In this document: one piece after another, positions 1 to 7,547 of the stretch
Numbering within the stretch: the stretch's first letter is position 1
Layout: every line of letters starts with the position of its first letter
NCBI GenBank assembly: GCA_007118235.1
Contig: SKRY01000166.1
Span: 1-14,178 of the forward strand
Direction: 5' to 3'
DNA length: 14,178 bases
DNA from: Candidatus Hydrogenedentota bacterium
GTDB taxonomy: Bacteria > Hydrogenedentota > Hydrogenedentia > Hydrogenedentales > SLHB01
Program-made: the position numbers and the translations under genes
Notes under the pieces: generated by a model
What the model was told of the DNA's origin: nothing
What the model saw: the letters and a program-made list of their open reading frames with translations, nothing else
The model's database searches: none

Positions 1-856
1 CGGCGATAATCCCGGCGTTGGGGTTCATCCCCCATCCAACCCACTGGGCCTTCACATCGTCGTCATTGTAGAGATCGACCTTTTGGTTGAAGGCGTCCAC
101 TTCAATAACGCCGTTCTCGGCGATAATCTCAAGCGTGACATCCCCCCACGTGGGGAAGCTGTCGCAGCGGCTCCAGCTCGCAATATGGGAGATAACGAGC
201 CCGCCTTCCATCTCCATATGCACGACGCCGATGTCATCCGTGCCGATGCCGGGGCGGAGCAGGTTGCCGTTCTCGCAGTAAACTTTCGTGAATTCCTTGC
301 CTGTATACCAGCGCAATACATCGGCCACGTGCACGGTATGGTCCATGGTGGCGCCGCCGCCGCTCAGGGCCTCGTCGGCGAACCAGCCCCCGGGAAACTG
401 GCCGTTGTTCGTGCACGACATGGCGAAGATCTTTCCGAGAGCGCCGCTATCGATCTGCTTTTTCACTTCCTTCAAGGCCGGCACATGACGGCAGGGATAC
501 GGGATACCCAGTCCAACGCCCGCCTTCTTGCATGCATCCACCATGGCTTGACAGTCTTCCACCGTGGGGGAAAGCGGTTTCTCGCAAAGGATCCAGAGGC
601 CAGCTTCCGCCGCCTTCTCCACCATCTGCCGGTGCTTCATGTTTTCGGAGGTGATAATCACCCCATCAAGCCCCTGCTTCAGGAATTCGTCCATGTCCTT
701 GATGAACGTCGTACCGTATTGCTGGGCCGCTTCCTGGCCCCGCTGTACATCATCATCCCAAACGGCGGTTAGTTCGGCATCGGGATCCGCAACCACGCAG
801 CCCGCGTAGAAGTCGCCGTGTAAGTGAGCGAAGCTCATGATTCCTATCTTGGCCAT
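1..856 (-). CDS. Gfo/Idh/MocA family oxidoreductase, partial (C-terminus outside window)
   Basis: Probable NAD(P)-dependent sugar dehydrogenase or oxidoreductase of the cytoplasm. The 285 visible codons cover the Rossmann domain and most of the substrate domain; the reading frame is still open at base 1. The family's EKP motif is at residues 92-94 (context ILCEKPLSPT), and the substrate-domain signature GGGATMDHTVHVAD carries the likely catalytic D172, H176 and D179. The N-terminus reads MAKIGIMSFAHLHGDFY, so the usual glycine-rich GxGxxG loop is replaced by an SFAHLH sequence. The ATG at 856-854 is supported by AAGGAG nine bases upstream. Only 26 bases separate it from the oxidoreductase upstream (883-1863), so the two are probably co-transcribed. 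Family assignment is firm; substrate is unknown. Confidence 0.9.
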   Translation of the reverse strand, partial: MAKIGIMSFAHLHGDFYAGCVVADPDAELTAVWDDDVQRGQEAAQQYGTTFIKDMDEFLKQGLDGVIITSENMKHRQMVEKAAEAGLWILCEKPLSPTVEDCQAMVDACKKAGVGLGIPYPCRHVPALKEVKKQIDSGALGKIFAMSCTNNGQFPGGWFADEALSGGGATMDHTVHVADVLRWYTGKEFTKVYCENGNLLRPGIGTDDIGVVHMEMEGGLVISHIASWSRCDSFPTWGDVTLEIIAENGVIEVDAFNQKVDLYNDDDVKAQWVGWGMNPNAGIIA

Positions 857-882
857 TGCATCAATCTCCTTATGTCTCGCGC

Positions 883-1863
883 CTACAGGGTTACGGGCGC
901 GCCGGTCTTGGCGGATTCCAGGGCGGCTTCGGCAATCCGGACAGCGCTCACGGCGTCTTCCGGCGTTACGCGGGGTTCACCTTTGCCGCTGAGCCATTTC
1001 GTGAAGTCCTCCCACTCCAACAGGTAAGGGCTTTTGTCCACGGGACTGCCAGGCACAATGACGCTAGGCGCATCGCCGCTGGCCGTTTTGCGCATGTGAG
1101 TCTCGACCGCCGTTTCCGCGCTGTCGAACTGCAAGACACCGCGGCTGCCGCAGATCTCCGCCTTCACGCGGAACCCCGAGGGATGGGCCCACGTGCCGAT
1201 GACTTGGGCTATGACGCCGCTCTTCAAACGGAGGGTGACCATGGCGTAATCGATAACATCCGGTTGGGTTTCATGGACCGTTTGACAAAATACGCGCTCG
1301 ACCTCGCCAAAGGCATAGCGAATCCAGTCGAGATCGTGGATGGAACAGTCAAAGACCACCCCGCCGCTCTGCGCCACATCGCGAAACCAGCCGCCCTCGC
1401 CTTGGGGCGCCATCCCGCCGCGATAGGTCTTCACGAATCCGGGCTTGCCCGCCTTGCCGGCTTCCACGAGCCCCTTGAGGGTTTCGAACTCATGAAAATA
1501 CCGGACCACATGGCCGACAAAGAGCTTCACGCCCGCGCTCTTCGCGGCTTTCACGGCCTCCTCGCACTCCGCCGCCGTGCGGCCCAAGGGCTTTTCGCAG
1601 AAGATATGCTTCCCGTTTTCGGCGGCGGCCTTGATGAATTTGCCGTGCGTTGGGGTCGGCGTGTTGATTACGACAACTTCCACATCCGGCCGGCTCGTCA
1701 GACTCATGCCGTCCTCGAGCGCCTCGGCGCCGTAAGGCTTGGCCAAGCCATCCGCCTTCGAGCGGGATGTGTCGGCGCAGGCCACGATGCGGTGGCCGCA
1801 TTCGGCCGCCAACTGGGCGTGCAGTTCGCCCATGACGCCACAACCGATGATTCCAATGTTCAT
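883..1863 (-). CDS. Gfo/Idh/MocA family oxidoreductase
   Basis: Complete 326-residue dinucleotide-dependent oxidoreductase, a normal length for the family. The N-terminal Rossmann fold begins MNIGIIGCGVMGELHA, with the glycine loop G7-x-G9-x-x-G12. The EKP motif is at 90-92 (FCEKPLG), and the substrate-domain signature GGVVFDCSIHDLDW supplies D172, H176 and D177. I chose the ATG at 1863-1861 rather than the ATG at 1926: AGGAGG lies ten bases before it, and the extra upstream residues do not resemble the family. It sits 200 bases downstream of the isomerase (2064-2885) and 26 bases upstream of a second oxidoreductase. Likely substrates are sugars, inositols or keto-glycosides; the sequence does not decide. 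Confidence 0.93.
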   Translation of the reverse strand: MNIGIIGCGVMGELHAQLAAECGHRIVACADTSRSKADGLAKPYGAEALEDGMSLTSRPDVEVVVINTPTPTHGKFIKAAAENGKHIFCEKPLGRTAAECEEAVKAAKSAGVKLFVGHVVRYFHEFETLKGLVEAGKAGKPGFVKTYRGGMAPQGEGGWFRDVAQSGGVVFDCSIHDLDWIRYAFGEVERVFCQTVHETQPDVIDYAMVTLRLKSGVIAQVIGTWAHPSGFRVKAEICGSRGVLQFDSAETAVETHMRKTASGDAPSVIVPGSPVDKSPYLLEWEDFTKWLSGKGEPRVTPEDAVSAVRIAEAALESAKTGAPVTL

Positions 1864-2063
1864 GGTGGTGATTCCTCCTTGCGCAAGGCAGAGCCTTTCT
1901 GGCCCTCCCAGTTGCTGTAGTGGCATGGCTGGAAAACGCCCATGCCGCCCCTCACTTCTTGCGCCCCGTCATGCAGTCCACGCAACGCCGCCCGCGTGCA
2001 CTGGTGACGGGGAGTATGCCAGATGAGTTTTCCCCTATTCGGCTAGAAAGACCAGCCCAAACG

Positions 2064-2885
2064 TTACAAGCTGGCGATGATCTGTAACCCCGTCAAGACT
2101 TGCCGCAGCATGGCGTCGCCGCTGTGGGGTTGAGGCGGTGCGAAATACTCCGCGATGAGCGGGTTGGTGTACCCGGCCTCGCGAAGAGATTGCATGACGG
2201 CGGGCCAATTCACATCGCCCTCCAACAACATGACGAACCCGGCGAGCGTGCCAACCTCCGTGCGGAAATCCTTGGCGTGGACCGCCTTGATGCGCCGGCC
2301 TAGGATGCGGATCCATTGCTCTGGATAGCCGAAGGCCAGCACATTGCCAATGTCGAAATACGCCCCAATGTACGCGCTGTCGCACTGGTCAATGAAGTCG
2401 CGAAACTCCGTGGGAGACAAGAGAAAACGGTTCCATACGTTTTCAATCGCGATGGCCACGCGTTGTCTCTCCGCCTCCGCCCGCAGATCTTGAAGCGACC
2501 CCAAGGAATGCTCGAGGACCATGTCGTACGGCGCGCTTTCCGTCACATTCCCCGGCACAACCAACAGCGACTCGATCTCCATCCAGTGCGCGATGCGCAA
2601 CGCTTGCCGTGTGATCTCGCGCCCTTTTTCGCGGACGCCCTCGTCCGGCGCGGACAGGGGATACCGCCAATGCAAGCCGCAGCCCATGGAAGTCAAGGCG
2701 ATCCCCAAGGCGTCGGCATGCTTCCGGATGGCCACGGCGTCTTTCTCCGTGATATCCAATGGAACCCGGCCCTCTTCCTCCACGCATACCTCGAACGCCT
2801 CATAGCCAAGCCGATGAGCTTGTGACATCGCCTCGGCGGTCGGCATGTCGGCCGGAAAGGCCCATTGGTTGATCCCAACTTTCAT
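2064..2885 (-). CDS. Sugar phosphate isomerase/epimerase (xylose isomerase-like TIM barrel)
   Basis: A 273-residue single-domain TIM barrel of the AP-endonuclease-2 / xylose-isomerase-like family, which contains epimerases (tagatose-3-epimerase, UlaE types) and inosose dehydratases. Four positions match the family's divalent-metal site: E148 in AIENVWN, D178 in YFDIGN, H203 in VHAKD and E246 in LIAEYF. The start MKVGINQWAF (ATG 2885-2883) is preceded by GGAGGG nine bases upstream; an in-frame ATG eleven codons earlier (2918) gives an N-terminus unlike the family. It is the first gene of a unit that continues into two oxidoreductases and has a strong upstream promoter (2950-2978). Position in the pathway is inferred from context; the exact reaction is not known. 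Confidence 0.9.
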   Translation of the reverse strand: MKVGINQWAFPADMPTAEAMSQAHRLGYEAFEVCVEEEGRVPLDITEKDAVAIRKHADALGIALTSMGCGLHWRYPLSAPDEGVREKGREITRQALRIAHWMEIESLLVVPGNVTESAPYDMVLEHSLGSLQDLRAEAERQRVAIAIENVWNRFLLSPTEFRDFIDQCDSAYIGAYFDIGNVLAFGYPEQWIRILGRRIKAVHAKDFRTEVGTLAGFVMLLEGDVNWPAVMQSLREAGYTNPLIAEYFAPPQPHSGDAMLRQVLTGLQIIASL

Positions 2886-2943
2886 GAAGTGACTCCCTCC
2901 GCTGTTTATTTCCCCCATTCCCCTGTTTGAAACTCAAGGAGAC

Positions 2944-2960
2944 GCCCCTATAATAGGGGC
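2944..2960. promoter_or_regulatory. 17-bp palindrome overlapping a promoter -10 box (candidate operator)
   Basis: GCCCCTAT-A-ATAGGGGC: two perfect 8-base arms around one central base. It covers the -10 hexamer of the minus-strand promoter that reads into the isomerase gene. A site there would let a dimeric repressor block RNA polymerase. The palindrome is seen directly; the operator role is inferred. Confidence 0.5.
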
Positions 2961-2978
2961 AAACCAAGCCAACGTCAA
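2950..2978 (-). promoter_or_regulatory. Sigma70-type promoter for the isomerase/oxidoreductase unit
   Basis: On the minus strand TTGACG (2978-2973) is followed by a 17-base spacer and TATTAT (2955-2950). Each box matches the housekeeping consensus at five of six positions. The predicted transcript begins near 2943, giving a leader of about 58 nt before the ATG at 2885. It lies just downstream of the permease terminator, which separates the two transcription units. Confidence 0.65.
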
Positions 2979-3089
2979 CCATAGGAAGGCAGCTAACGAG
3001 AAACGCCACGGCCAACCGTAAGCTGGGTTCCCCTTTCACGGGCCATCCCGGGTTCAGGTTCCGGAAAGCGGCGCGCCTCTGTTCATGAG

Positions 3090-3126
3090 AAAGGAGACGT
3101 TTTCGCGTTGGGAAAACGTCTCCTTT
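3090..3126 (-). terminator. Hairpin terminator after the tandem permeases
   Basis: A perfect 15-bp inverted repeat (3090-3104 with 3112-3126) around a 7-base loop. It lies 30 bases past the stop codon of the downstream permease. The A-rich and T-rich stem ends (AAAGGAG / CTCCTTT) give a U-containing 3' side in either orientation, so it may work in both directions, though no plus-strand gene reads into it. Confidence 0.8.
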
Positions 3127-3156
3127 TCTAACTTGTCAGTTGGTTACATAGCTCGG

Positions 3157-4371
3157 TTACCGGTTCACAGCCATGGTGACGATTTCCTCGACAGCTTCCG
3201 GATCGGCTTCGGGAACGCCAAGCCACAGGATGCCGCTGAACACCACCAACACCGCGGCGACGACAACAGCCGCCCTCATGCTTTGCCGGATGGTGCCTTC
3301 GGCGGAGAGCTTGCCGATGAGCATCGGGATCAACGTGGCCCCCAGAAGACCGATGGCGAAGATCCAGCCGAACACGCTGCCGGCCGTGCCCGCCTCAATC
3401 GCGGCGCTCTTGAAGAAGGTCACGCCGACAACCGTCGGGAAGATGGGTCCAAGCACCAGCCCCGTCAACACGGCGGCGACAACCCCCGCTTTCGGGGTTT
3501 CCGCCACGACCATCAGATAGATGACAATCGCGGCTGCAATGCCCAGTACGGGAATGATTGGGGCATGGTACACCACATCAAGGGCCGTAACCCACAGGAG
3601 GAACGCCGCGAGAATACGGCCGCCGATCAGGGCAATCCAGAAGCCGGAGAGCCCCTTGTTTGCCTGTTCATCCGTAAGCCCTTGATCCTTCAAGTACGTG
3701 CTTACAAAACCGGCCATGGATGCCTCTAGGCCGATGTAACAGAACAGAGAGAGCCCGCCAAAGATAACGGCGCCCGTGCCGAGAAGACCTAGCGAAGCCA
3801 CCAGTTCGAAGTCACCCGCGGCTTCCGGAAAGTCGGCAAGAAAGACCAGAATAACGAGCGCGAACACAACCGCGCCGATAATGCTCACCGTCTTCTGGTA
3901 GCCGAGCTTGTCCGCGAACTTGCCGATGAAGATGGGCGTGAGGAAACCGCCAAGCCCAAAGAACGCGTTAATCAGGTTCTGGGCCAAGGCGGGATTCTCT
4001 CCATCAAACAGCACCGCTGGCCCCAACGTGTTGCCAATGGTGTTAACGCACATCGCGCCAATGCCCAGCAAAGCGCACGCCATGAGCGCTATTCCATAGG
4101 TCTTGGCGCCCGCCAGCAGCCACAGACACACCCCGCCGGCCACGAAGCCCACGAGGCCTATAGGCATGTACCCAATGGCGTCCTGTAGCGGTCCGATGAT
4201 GAGCACCGCGATCAGGCTGGCGAACATGAGCGTCGAGATGAGCCGCCCATACTGCGCGTCATTCACTTGCAGGATATCGGCCAGCCGGAGCTTAACCGCT
4301 CCAAGCACGGCAAAGATGATACCCAACGAAAAGGCGCCGGCAAAGGATACAACTGGAGTAATGGCTTCCAT
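3157..4371 (-). CDS. MFS sugar permease, FucP-like (downstream copy)
   Basis: A 404-residue integral membrane transporter with roughly twelve hydrophobic segments. It resembles the fucose/glucose-galactose proton-symporter branch of the major facilitator superfamily. Recognisable pieces are GPLQDAIGYMP (60-70) and GKFADKLGYQK (150-160), both variants of the MFS loop motif G-x-x-x-D-x-x-G, and FFGLGGFLTPIF (137-148). The ATG at 4371 has AGGA seven bases upstream. It lies 70 bases after a paralogue (4442-5656) of exactly the same length; I count about 39 differences, or roughly 90% identity. A strong terminator follows. The substrate is probably a sugar or sugar acid handled by the adjacent isomerase and oxidoreductases, by context only. 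Confidence 0.92.
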   Translation of the reverse strand: MEAITPVVSFAGAFSLGIIFAVLGAVKLRLADILQVNDAQYGRLISTLMFASLIAVLIIGPLQDAIGYMPIGLVGFVAGGVCLWLLAGAKTYGIALMACALLGIGAMCVNTIGNTLGPAVLFDGENPALAQNLINAFFGLGGFLTPIFIGKFADKLGYQKTVSIIGAVVFALVILVFLADFPEAAGDFELVASLGLLGTGAVIFGGLSLFCYIGLEASMAGFVSTYLKDQGLTDEQANKGLSGFWIALIGGRILAAFLLWVTALDVVYHAPIIPVLGIAAAIVIYLMVVAETPKAGVVAAVLTGLVLGPIFPTVVGVTFFKSAAIEAGTAGSVFGWIFAIGLLGATLIPMLIGKLSAEGTIRQSMRAAVVVAAVLVVFSGILWLGVPEADPEAVEEIVTMAVNR

Positions 4372-4441
4372 GAAAGTTTCCTTTCGTGGCTCCCCCTAGG
4401 CGCAACACTCCCGCCTTGAAAGCCCCGATTATGGCGCTGGG

Positions 4442-5656
4442 TTAGCGGCGCACGGCCATTGCCACCACTTCAATGACCTCCTCGGGATCGGCCTCGGGCA
4501 CTCCGAGCCAAAGGATGCCGCTGATTACAACCAACGCCACGGCCACCACGACAGCCGCCTTCATGCTCTGGCGGATGGTGCCCTCGGCCGAAAGCTTACC
4601 AATGAGCATGGGGAGAAGCGTGGCGCCAAGAAGACCCATGGCGAAGATCCAGCCAAACACGCTGCCGGCTGTACCCGCTTCGATTGCGGCGCTCTTGAAG
4701 AAGGTTACACCAACAACCGTCGGGAAAATCGGTCCCAGCACCAGCCCCGTCAACACGGCGGCCACAACCCCTGCTTTCGGGGTTGCCGCCACGACCATCA
4801 GATAGATGACAATCGCCGCCGCAATGCCCAAGGCCGGGATAATTGGAGCATGGTACACCACATCAAGGGCCGTAACCCACAGGAGGAACGCCGCGAGAAC
4901 ACGGCCGCCGATCAGAGCGATCCAGAAGCCGGAGAGCCCCTTGTTCGCCTGTTCGTCCGTAAGCCCGTGGTCTTTCAGATAGGTACTCACAAACCCCGCC
5001 ATGGAGACCTCGAGGCCGATGTAGCAGAACAAGGACAATCCGCCCAATAGCACAGCGCCGGTGCCTAGCAGACCCAGCGAGGCCACCAGTTCGAAGTCGC
5101 CCGCCGCCTCCGGGAAGTCGGCAAGAAAGACAAGAACAACGAGCGCGAACACAACCGCGCCAATAATGCTCACGGTCTTCTGATAGCCGAGCTTGTCCGC
5201 GAACTTGCCGATGAAGATGGGCGTGAGAAAGCCGCCTATCCCAAAGAACACGTTGAGCAGGTTCTGGGCCAAGGCGGGATTCTCCCCATCAAACAAGACG
5301 GTTGGTCCAAGCGTGTTGCCGATGGTGTTGACACACATGGCCCCAACGCCAAGCAGCGCGCAGGCCACAAGCGCCAGACCGTAGCTCTTCACGCCCGCCA
5401 GGATCCACAGGCATACCCCGCCGGCCACGAATCCCACGATACCGATCGGCATATAACCGAGCATGTCCTGTAGCGGCCCAATGATTAGGACGGCGATCAT
5501 GCTCGCGAACATGAGCGTCGAGATGAGCCGCCCGTACTGGGCGTCGTCGACTTGCAGGATCTCGGCCAGGCGGAGCTTTACAGCCCCGAGCACGGCGAAG
5601 ATGATACCCAACGCGAACACGCCTGCAAACGACACGATTGGTGTTACAGCTTCCAT
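4442..5656 (-). CDS. MFS sugar permease, FucP-like (upstream copy)
   Basis: First gene of the permease pair; 404 residues with about twelve predicted membrane segments and the same FucP-like architecture as its downstream copy. MFS-type loops are GPLQDMLGYMP (60-70) and GKFADKLGYQK (150-160). Differences from the second copy are mainly conservative swaps (I/V/L/A) in membrane segments plus a cluster in the last fifteen residues, so both copies look functional and may share a substrate or differ in affinity. The start ATG at 5656 is supported by a purine-rich AGGGGGAAG ending five bases upstream. No convincing promoter is visible in the 685 bases upstream, although transcription must begin there. 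Confidence 0.92.
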   Translation of the reverse strand: MEAVTPIVSFAGVFALGIIFAVLGAVKLRLAEILQVDDAQYGRLISTLMFASMIAVLIIGPLQDMLGYMPIGIVGFVAGGVCLWILAGVKSYGLALVACALLGVGAMCVNTIGNTLGPTVLFDGENPALAQNLLNVFFGIGGFLTPIFIGKFADKLGYQKTVSIIGAVVFALVVLVFLADFPEAAGDFELVASLGLLGTGAVLLGGLSLFCYIGLEVSMAGFVSTYLKDHGLTDEQANKGLSGFWIALIGGRVLAAFLLWVTALDVVYHAPIIPALGIAAAIVIYLMVVAATPKAGVVAAVLTGLVLGPIFPTVVGVTFFKSAAIEAGTAGSVFGWIFAMGLLGATLLPMLIGKLSAEGTIRQSMKAAVVVAVALVVISGILWLGVPEADPEEVIEVVAMAVRR

Positions 5657-6341
5657 TGATACTTCCCCCTCTTGTTCGATGGGACGTCAACACACGCCCC
5701 CTGCCCGCCGCCGGTCACCGCAAGGCGTTGCCCTGACGCATGGAGCACAGTCCACCCATCACCCGGTATAAACCCCGCTTGTAACCGGTACGGCACACAC
5801 AACCCTTTACAATTCCGCCGAAGCGCATCCCGCGAACGGGAACGTCCCGTTCGCACCCTCACCGACTGGGTGACGGGCAAAGCGGATACCCCCGGCATGT
5901 TCACATCGGGGCATACCCTACCCTCTTTCCAGGGCTGTGTCAAGAACTTTGGATTGGTTTCAAAAGAGTTGTACCGCGCAGACGGGAAGTTGGGCGTTTT
6001 CCTTCAGTTCTGGAATTTGACTCCAGATTATTGGAATCCTCGCGAGACCGGCCGCGACCTAAACTGGACACCAAATACGCCGCTCGTTCTTGACGTGATT
6101 TCCAGCTCTTCGGTTCCGCAAGCCGCGCTAGTAGGCCTCGGCCATGCGCTTGTGTACAATGAAGATCCATCGTGCCCCGTGCGCGTGGCGCGAATGGCGC
6201 ATCGGCCGCCTCCGTTCCGGTTGACTCTTGCGCCGCAATCCCGGCGCGCGCCGTTGCATCACGGCCTCTGCGCCGATACCATTGCCTTGCGTAAACCTTT
6301 GCGAAATGCCGCCGATAGAGTGGAGATGGATACACGGTCCG
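5657..6341. other. 685-bp divergent intergenic region without a credible gene
   Basis: This lies between the divergent permease and glycosyltransferase genes. Open frames in it (for example plus 5672-6388) have low-complexity proline/arginine-rich translations with no family resemblance, and they run into the glycosyltransferase in another frame. It holds a 23-nt palindrome (5832-5854) and a weak inverted repeat TCTGGA-N7-TCCAGA (6009-6027). It must contain promoters for both flanking genes, but I find no box pair good enough to call; TTGCAT-17-TACCAT at 6254-6282 is the best plus-strand candidate and is weak. Base composition is less GC-rich around 5930-6100. Confidence 0.5.
5832..5854. repeat. 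23-nt palindrome (10-bp arms, 3-base centre)
   Basis: GCGAACGGGA-ACG-TCCCGTTCGC, a perfect inverted repeat about 175 bases upstream of the permease start. It could be an operator or a copy of a dispersed palindromic repeat; one window cannot distinguish these. Confidence 0.55.
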
Positions 6342-7547
6342 ATGCGAATTCTTTTTCTAACCCCCCGCTTCCCCCTGCCCGCCGTTAAGGGAGACAAACT
6401 GAGGGCCTGGCAATTCATTCGTCTCCTGAGCGAGGTCCATGAGGTCGTGTTGCTCAGCTATGTCGCCTCCGAGGAAGAACGCGCCCAGTTACACGAGGTG
6501 GCCGCGTTTTGTGAACTCGAGACGATTCCCTTTCGCAAACCCGCGCGCACAGCCGGGATGTTTCGCGCCATGGCGATGCGCCGGCCGTTTCAAGCGGCGC
6601 TCTATGAATCATCGGCGATGCGGGAAGCCGTCCGCAAATGGCTGCCCCGGGTTGATGCGATTCACTGTAACACGCTACGAATCGCCGGCAACGTTCCCAC
6701 GCCGTGTCCCGTGCCGCTGGTTGTGGATTTCATAGACGCCCTGTCCCAGACCTACCGCGGGGCGGGCGAAACCATGTCCCTTCCCATAAGCGCCGCTGTT
6801 GCGGGCGAGGCCAAACGCTTGCGGATCTGGGAGCAAGAATTGGCGCGGCGGGCGTCGTATTCGCTGGCGGTAAGCGCTCACGACGCGGCCTCGCTGGGAC
6901 CGGAAGTGCGTGTCATTCGCCACTGCGTGGATGTGGACAGCTTCATCCCGCCAGGCCCAGAGGCGCCGCCGCGAATGGATGTTGTGTTCACCGGCAATTT
7001 GGGGTACAGACCAAACGCCGAGGCCGCCTGGCGCCTGGCGCGGGAGATTTTCCCCGCTGTGCGCCAACATGTTCCGGACGCGCGGCTCCGTATCGCCGGC
7101 GCGGATCCGCGTGGCCTGGCTCGCGAGCTGGCCTCGGAGCGAATCACCGTGACGGGCTTCGTGCCGGACATCGTGGCGGAGTTACAGCGAGCCGCCGTGG
7201 CGGTGGCCCCGGTGAACGCGGGAGGCGGTGTGAAAACGAAAGTGTTGGAGGCCATGGCGTGTGGGGCGGCGGTGGTGGCCACACCCGAAGCGAACCGGGG
7301 TATTGAGGCGCTTCCCGAAGAGGAAATCCTTCTGGGCGAAAATACGCAAGACTTCGCGCGCCGCGTGGCCGAAGTGCTTCAGGATACGGAGCGGGCCGAG
7401 GCGCTGGGCCGGGCTGGGCGGGAGTTAGTGGTGCGAAGATTCTCGTGGCGCCAAGTGGGTAAGGAACTCTTGGCCCTCTACGAGGAACTGGACTCCGCGC
7501 AAGGCGCTCGCCCGCGGGTTTGCTCAACTGAGTGCGAGGAGGCGTAG
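6342..7547 (+). CDS. Glycosyltransferase, GT4-type (GT-B fold)
   Basis: A 401-residue GT-B glycosyltransferase that transfers a sugar from a nucleotide-sugar donor, probably at the cytoplasmic face of the membrane. The N-terminal acceptor domain starts MRILFLTPRFPLPAVKGDK, with the glycine/lysine loop typical of GT4 enzymes. The donor domain shows FTGNLGYRPNAEA (216-228) and GGGVKTKVLEAMACG (294-308), the latter containing the donor-binding glutamate E303. The overall pattern resembles glycosyltransferases linked to exosortase/polysaccharide loci, but no exosortase is visible. I chose the ATG at 6342 because the family pattern begins exactly there; the in-frame extension to 6228 is arginine/proline-rich and unlike the family. 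The ribosome site is weak (GGAG about 16 bases upstream). The stop overlaps the next gene's GTG by one base. Confidence 0.9.
   Translation: MRILFLTPRFPLPAVKGDKLRAWQFIRLLSEVHEVVLLSYVASEEERAQLHEVAAFCELETIPFRKPARTAGMFRAMAMRRPFQAALYESSAMREAVRKWLPRVDAIHCNTLRIAGNVPTPCPVPLVVDFIDALSQTYRGAGETMSLPISAAVAGEAKRLRIWEQELARRASYSLAVSAHDAASLGPEVRVIRHCVDVDSFIPPGPEAPPRMDVVFTGNLGYRPNAEAAWRLAREIFPAVRQHVPDARLRIAGADPRGLARELASERITVTGFVPDIVAELQRAAVAVAPVNAGGGVKTKVLEAMACGAAVVATPEANRGIEALPEEEILLGENTQDFARRVAEVLQDTERAEALGRAGRELVVRRFSWRQVGKELLALYEELDSAQGARPRVCSTECEEA

Larger units (their letters stand above)
3157..5656 (-). repeat. Tandem gene duplication of an MFS permease
   Basis: Two direct, gap-free copies of a 1215-bp gene, offset by 1285 bp. 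Identity at the DNA level is uneven: 52 bases are identical at 3563-3614 and 4848-4899, synonymous sites included. Other stretches, for example around 3720-3790 compared with 5005-5075, differ at many synonymous positions. Confidence 0.9.

Noticed and set aside
83..772. Plus-strand open frame of 229 codons at the left edge
   Set aside because: It is antisense to the partial oxidoreductase, whose minus-strand frame has EKP and D/H/D motifs and a good ribosome site.
856..1920. Plus-strand open frame of 354 codons opposite the oxidoreductase
   Set aside because: Antisense shadow of a clear Gfo/Idh/MocA gene; histidine/arginine-rich translation without family resemblance.
1864..1926. N-terminal extension of the complete oxidoreductase to the ATG at 1926
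   Set aside because: The extra residues precede the Rossmann fold and resemble no family member. The ATG at 1863 has AGGAGG at good spacing.
6228..6341. N-terminal extension of the GT4 gene to 6228
   Set aside because: The family pattern begins exactly at 6342; the upstream residues look like non-coding translation.
5672..6388. Plus-strand open frame of 238 codons between the permease and the GT4 gene
   Set aside because: Low-complexity, proline/arginine-rich translation with no recognisable domain and no ribosome site. It overlaps the true GT4 start in another frame.
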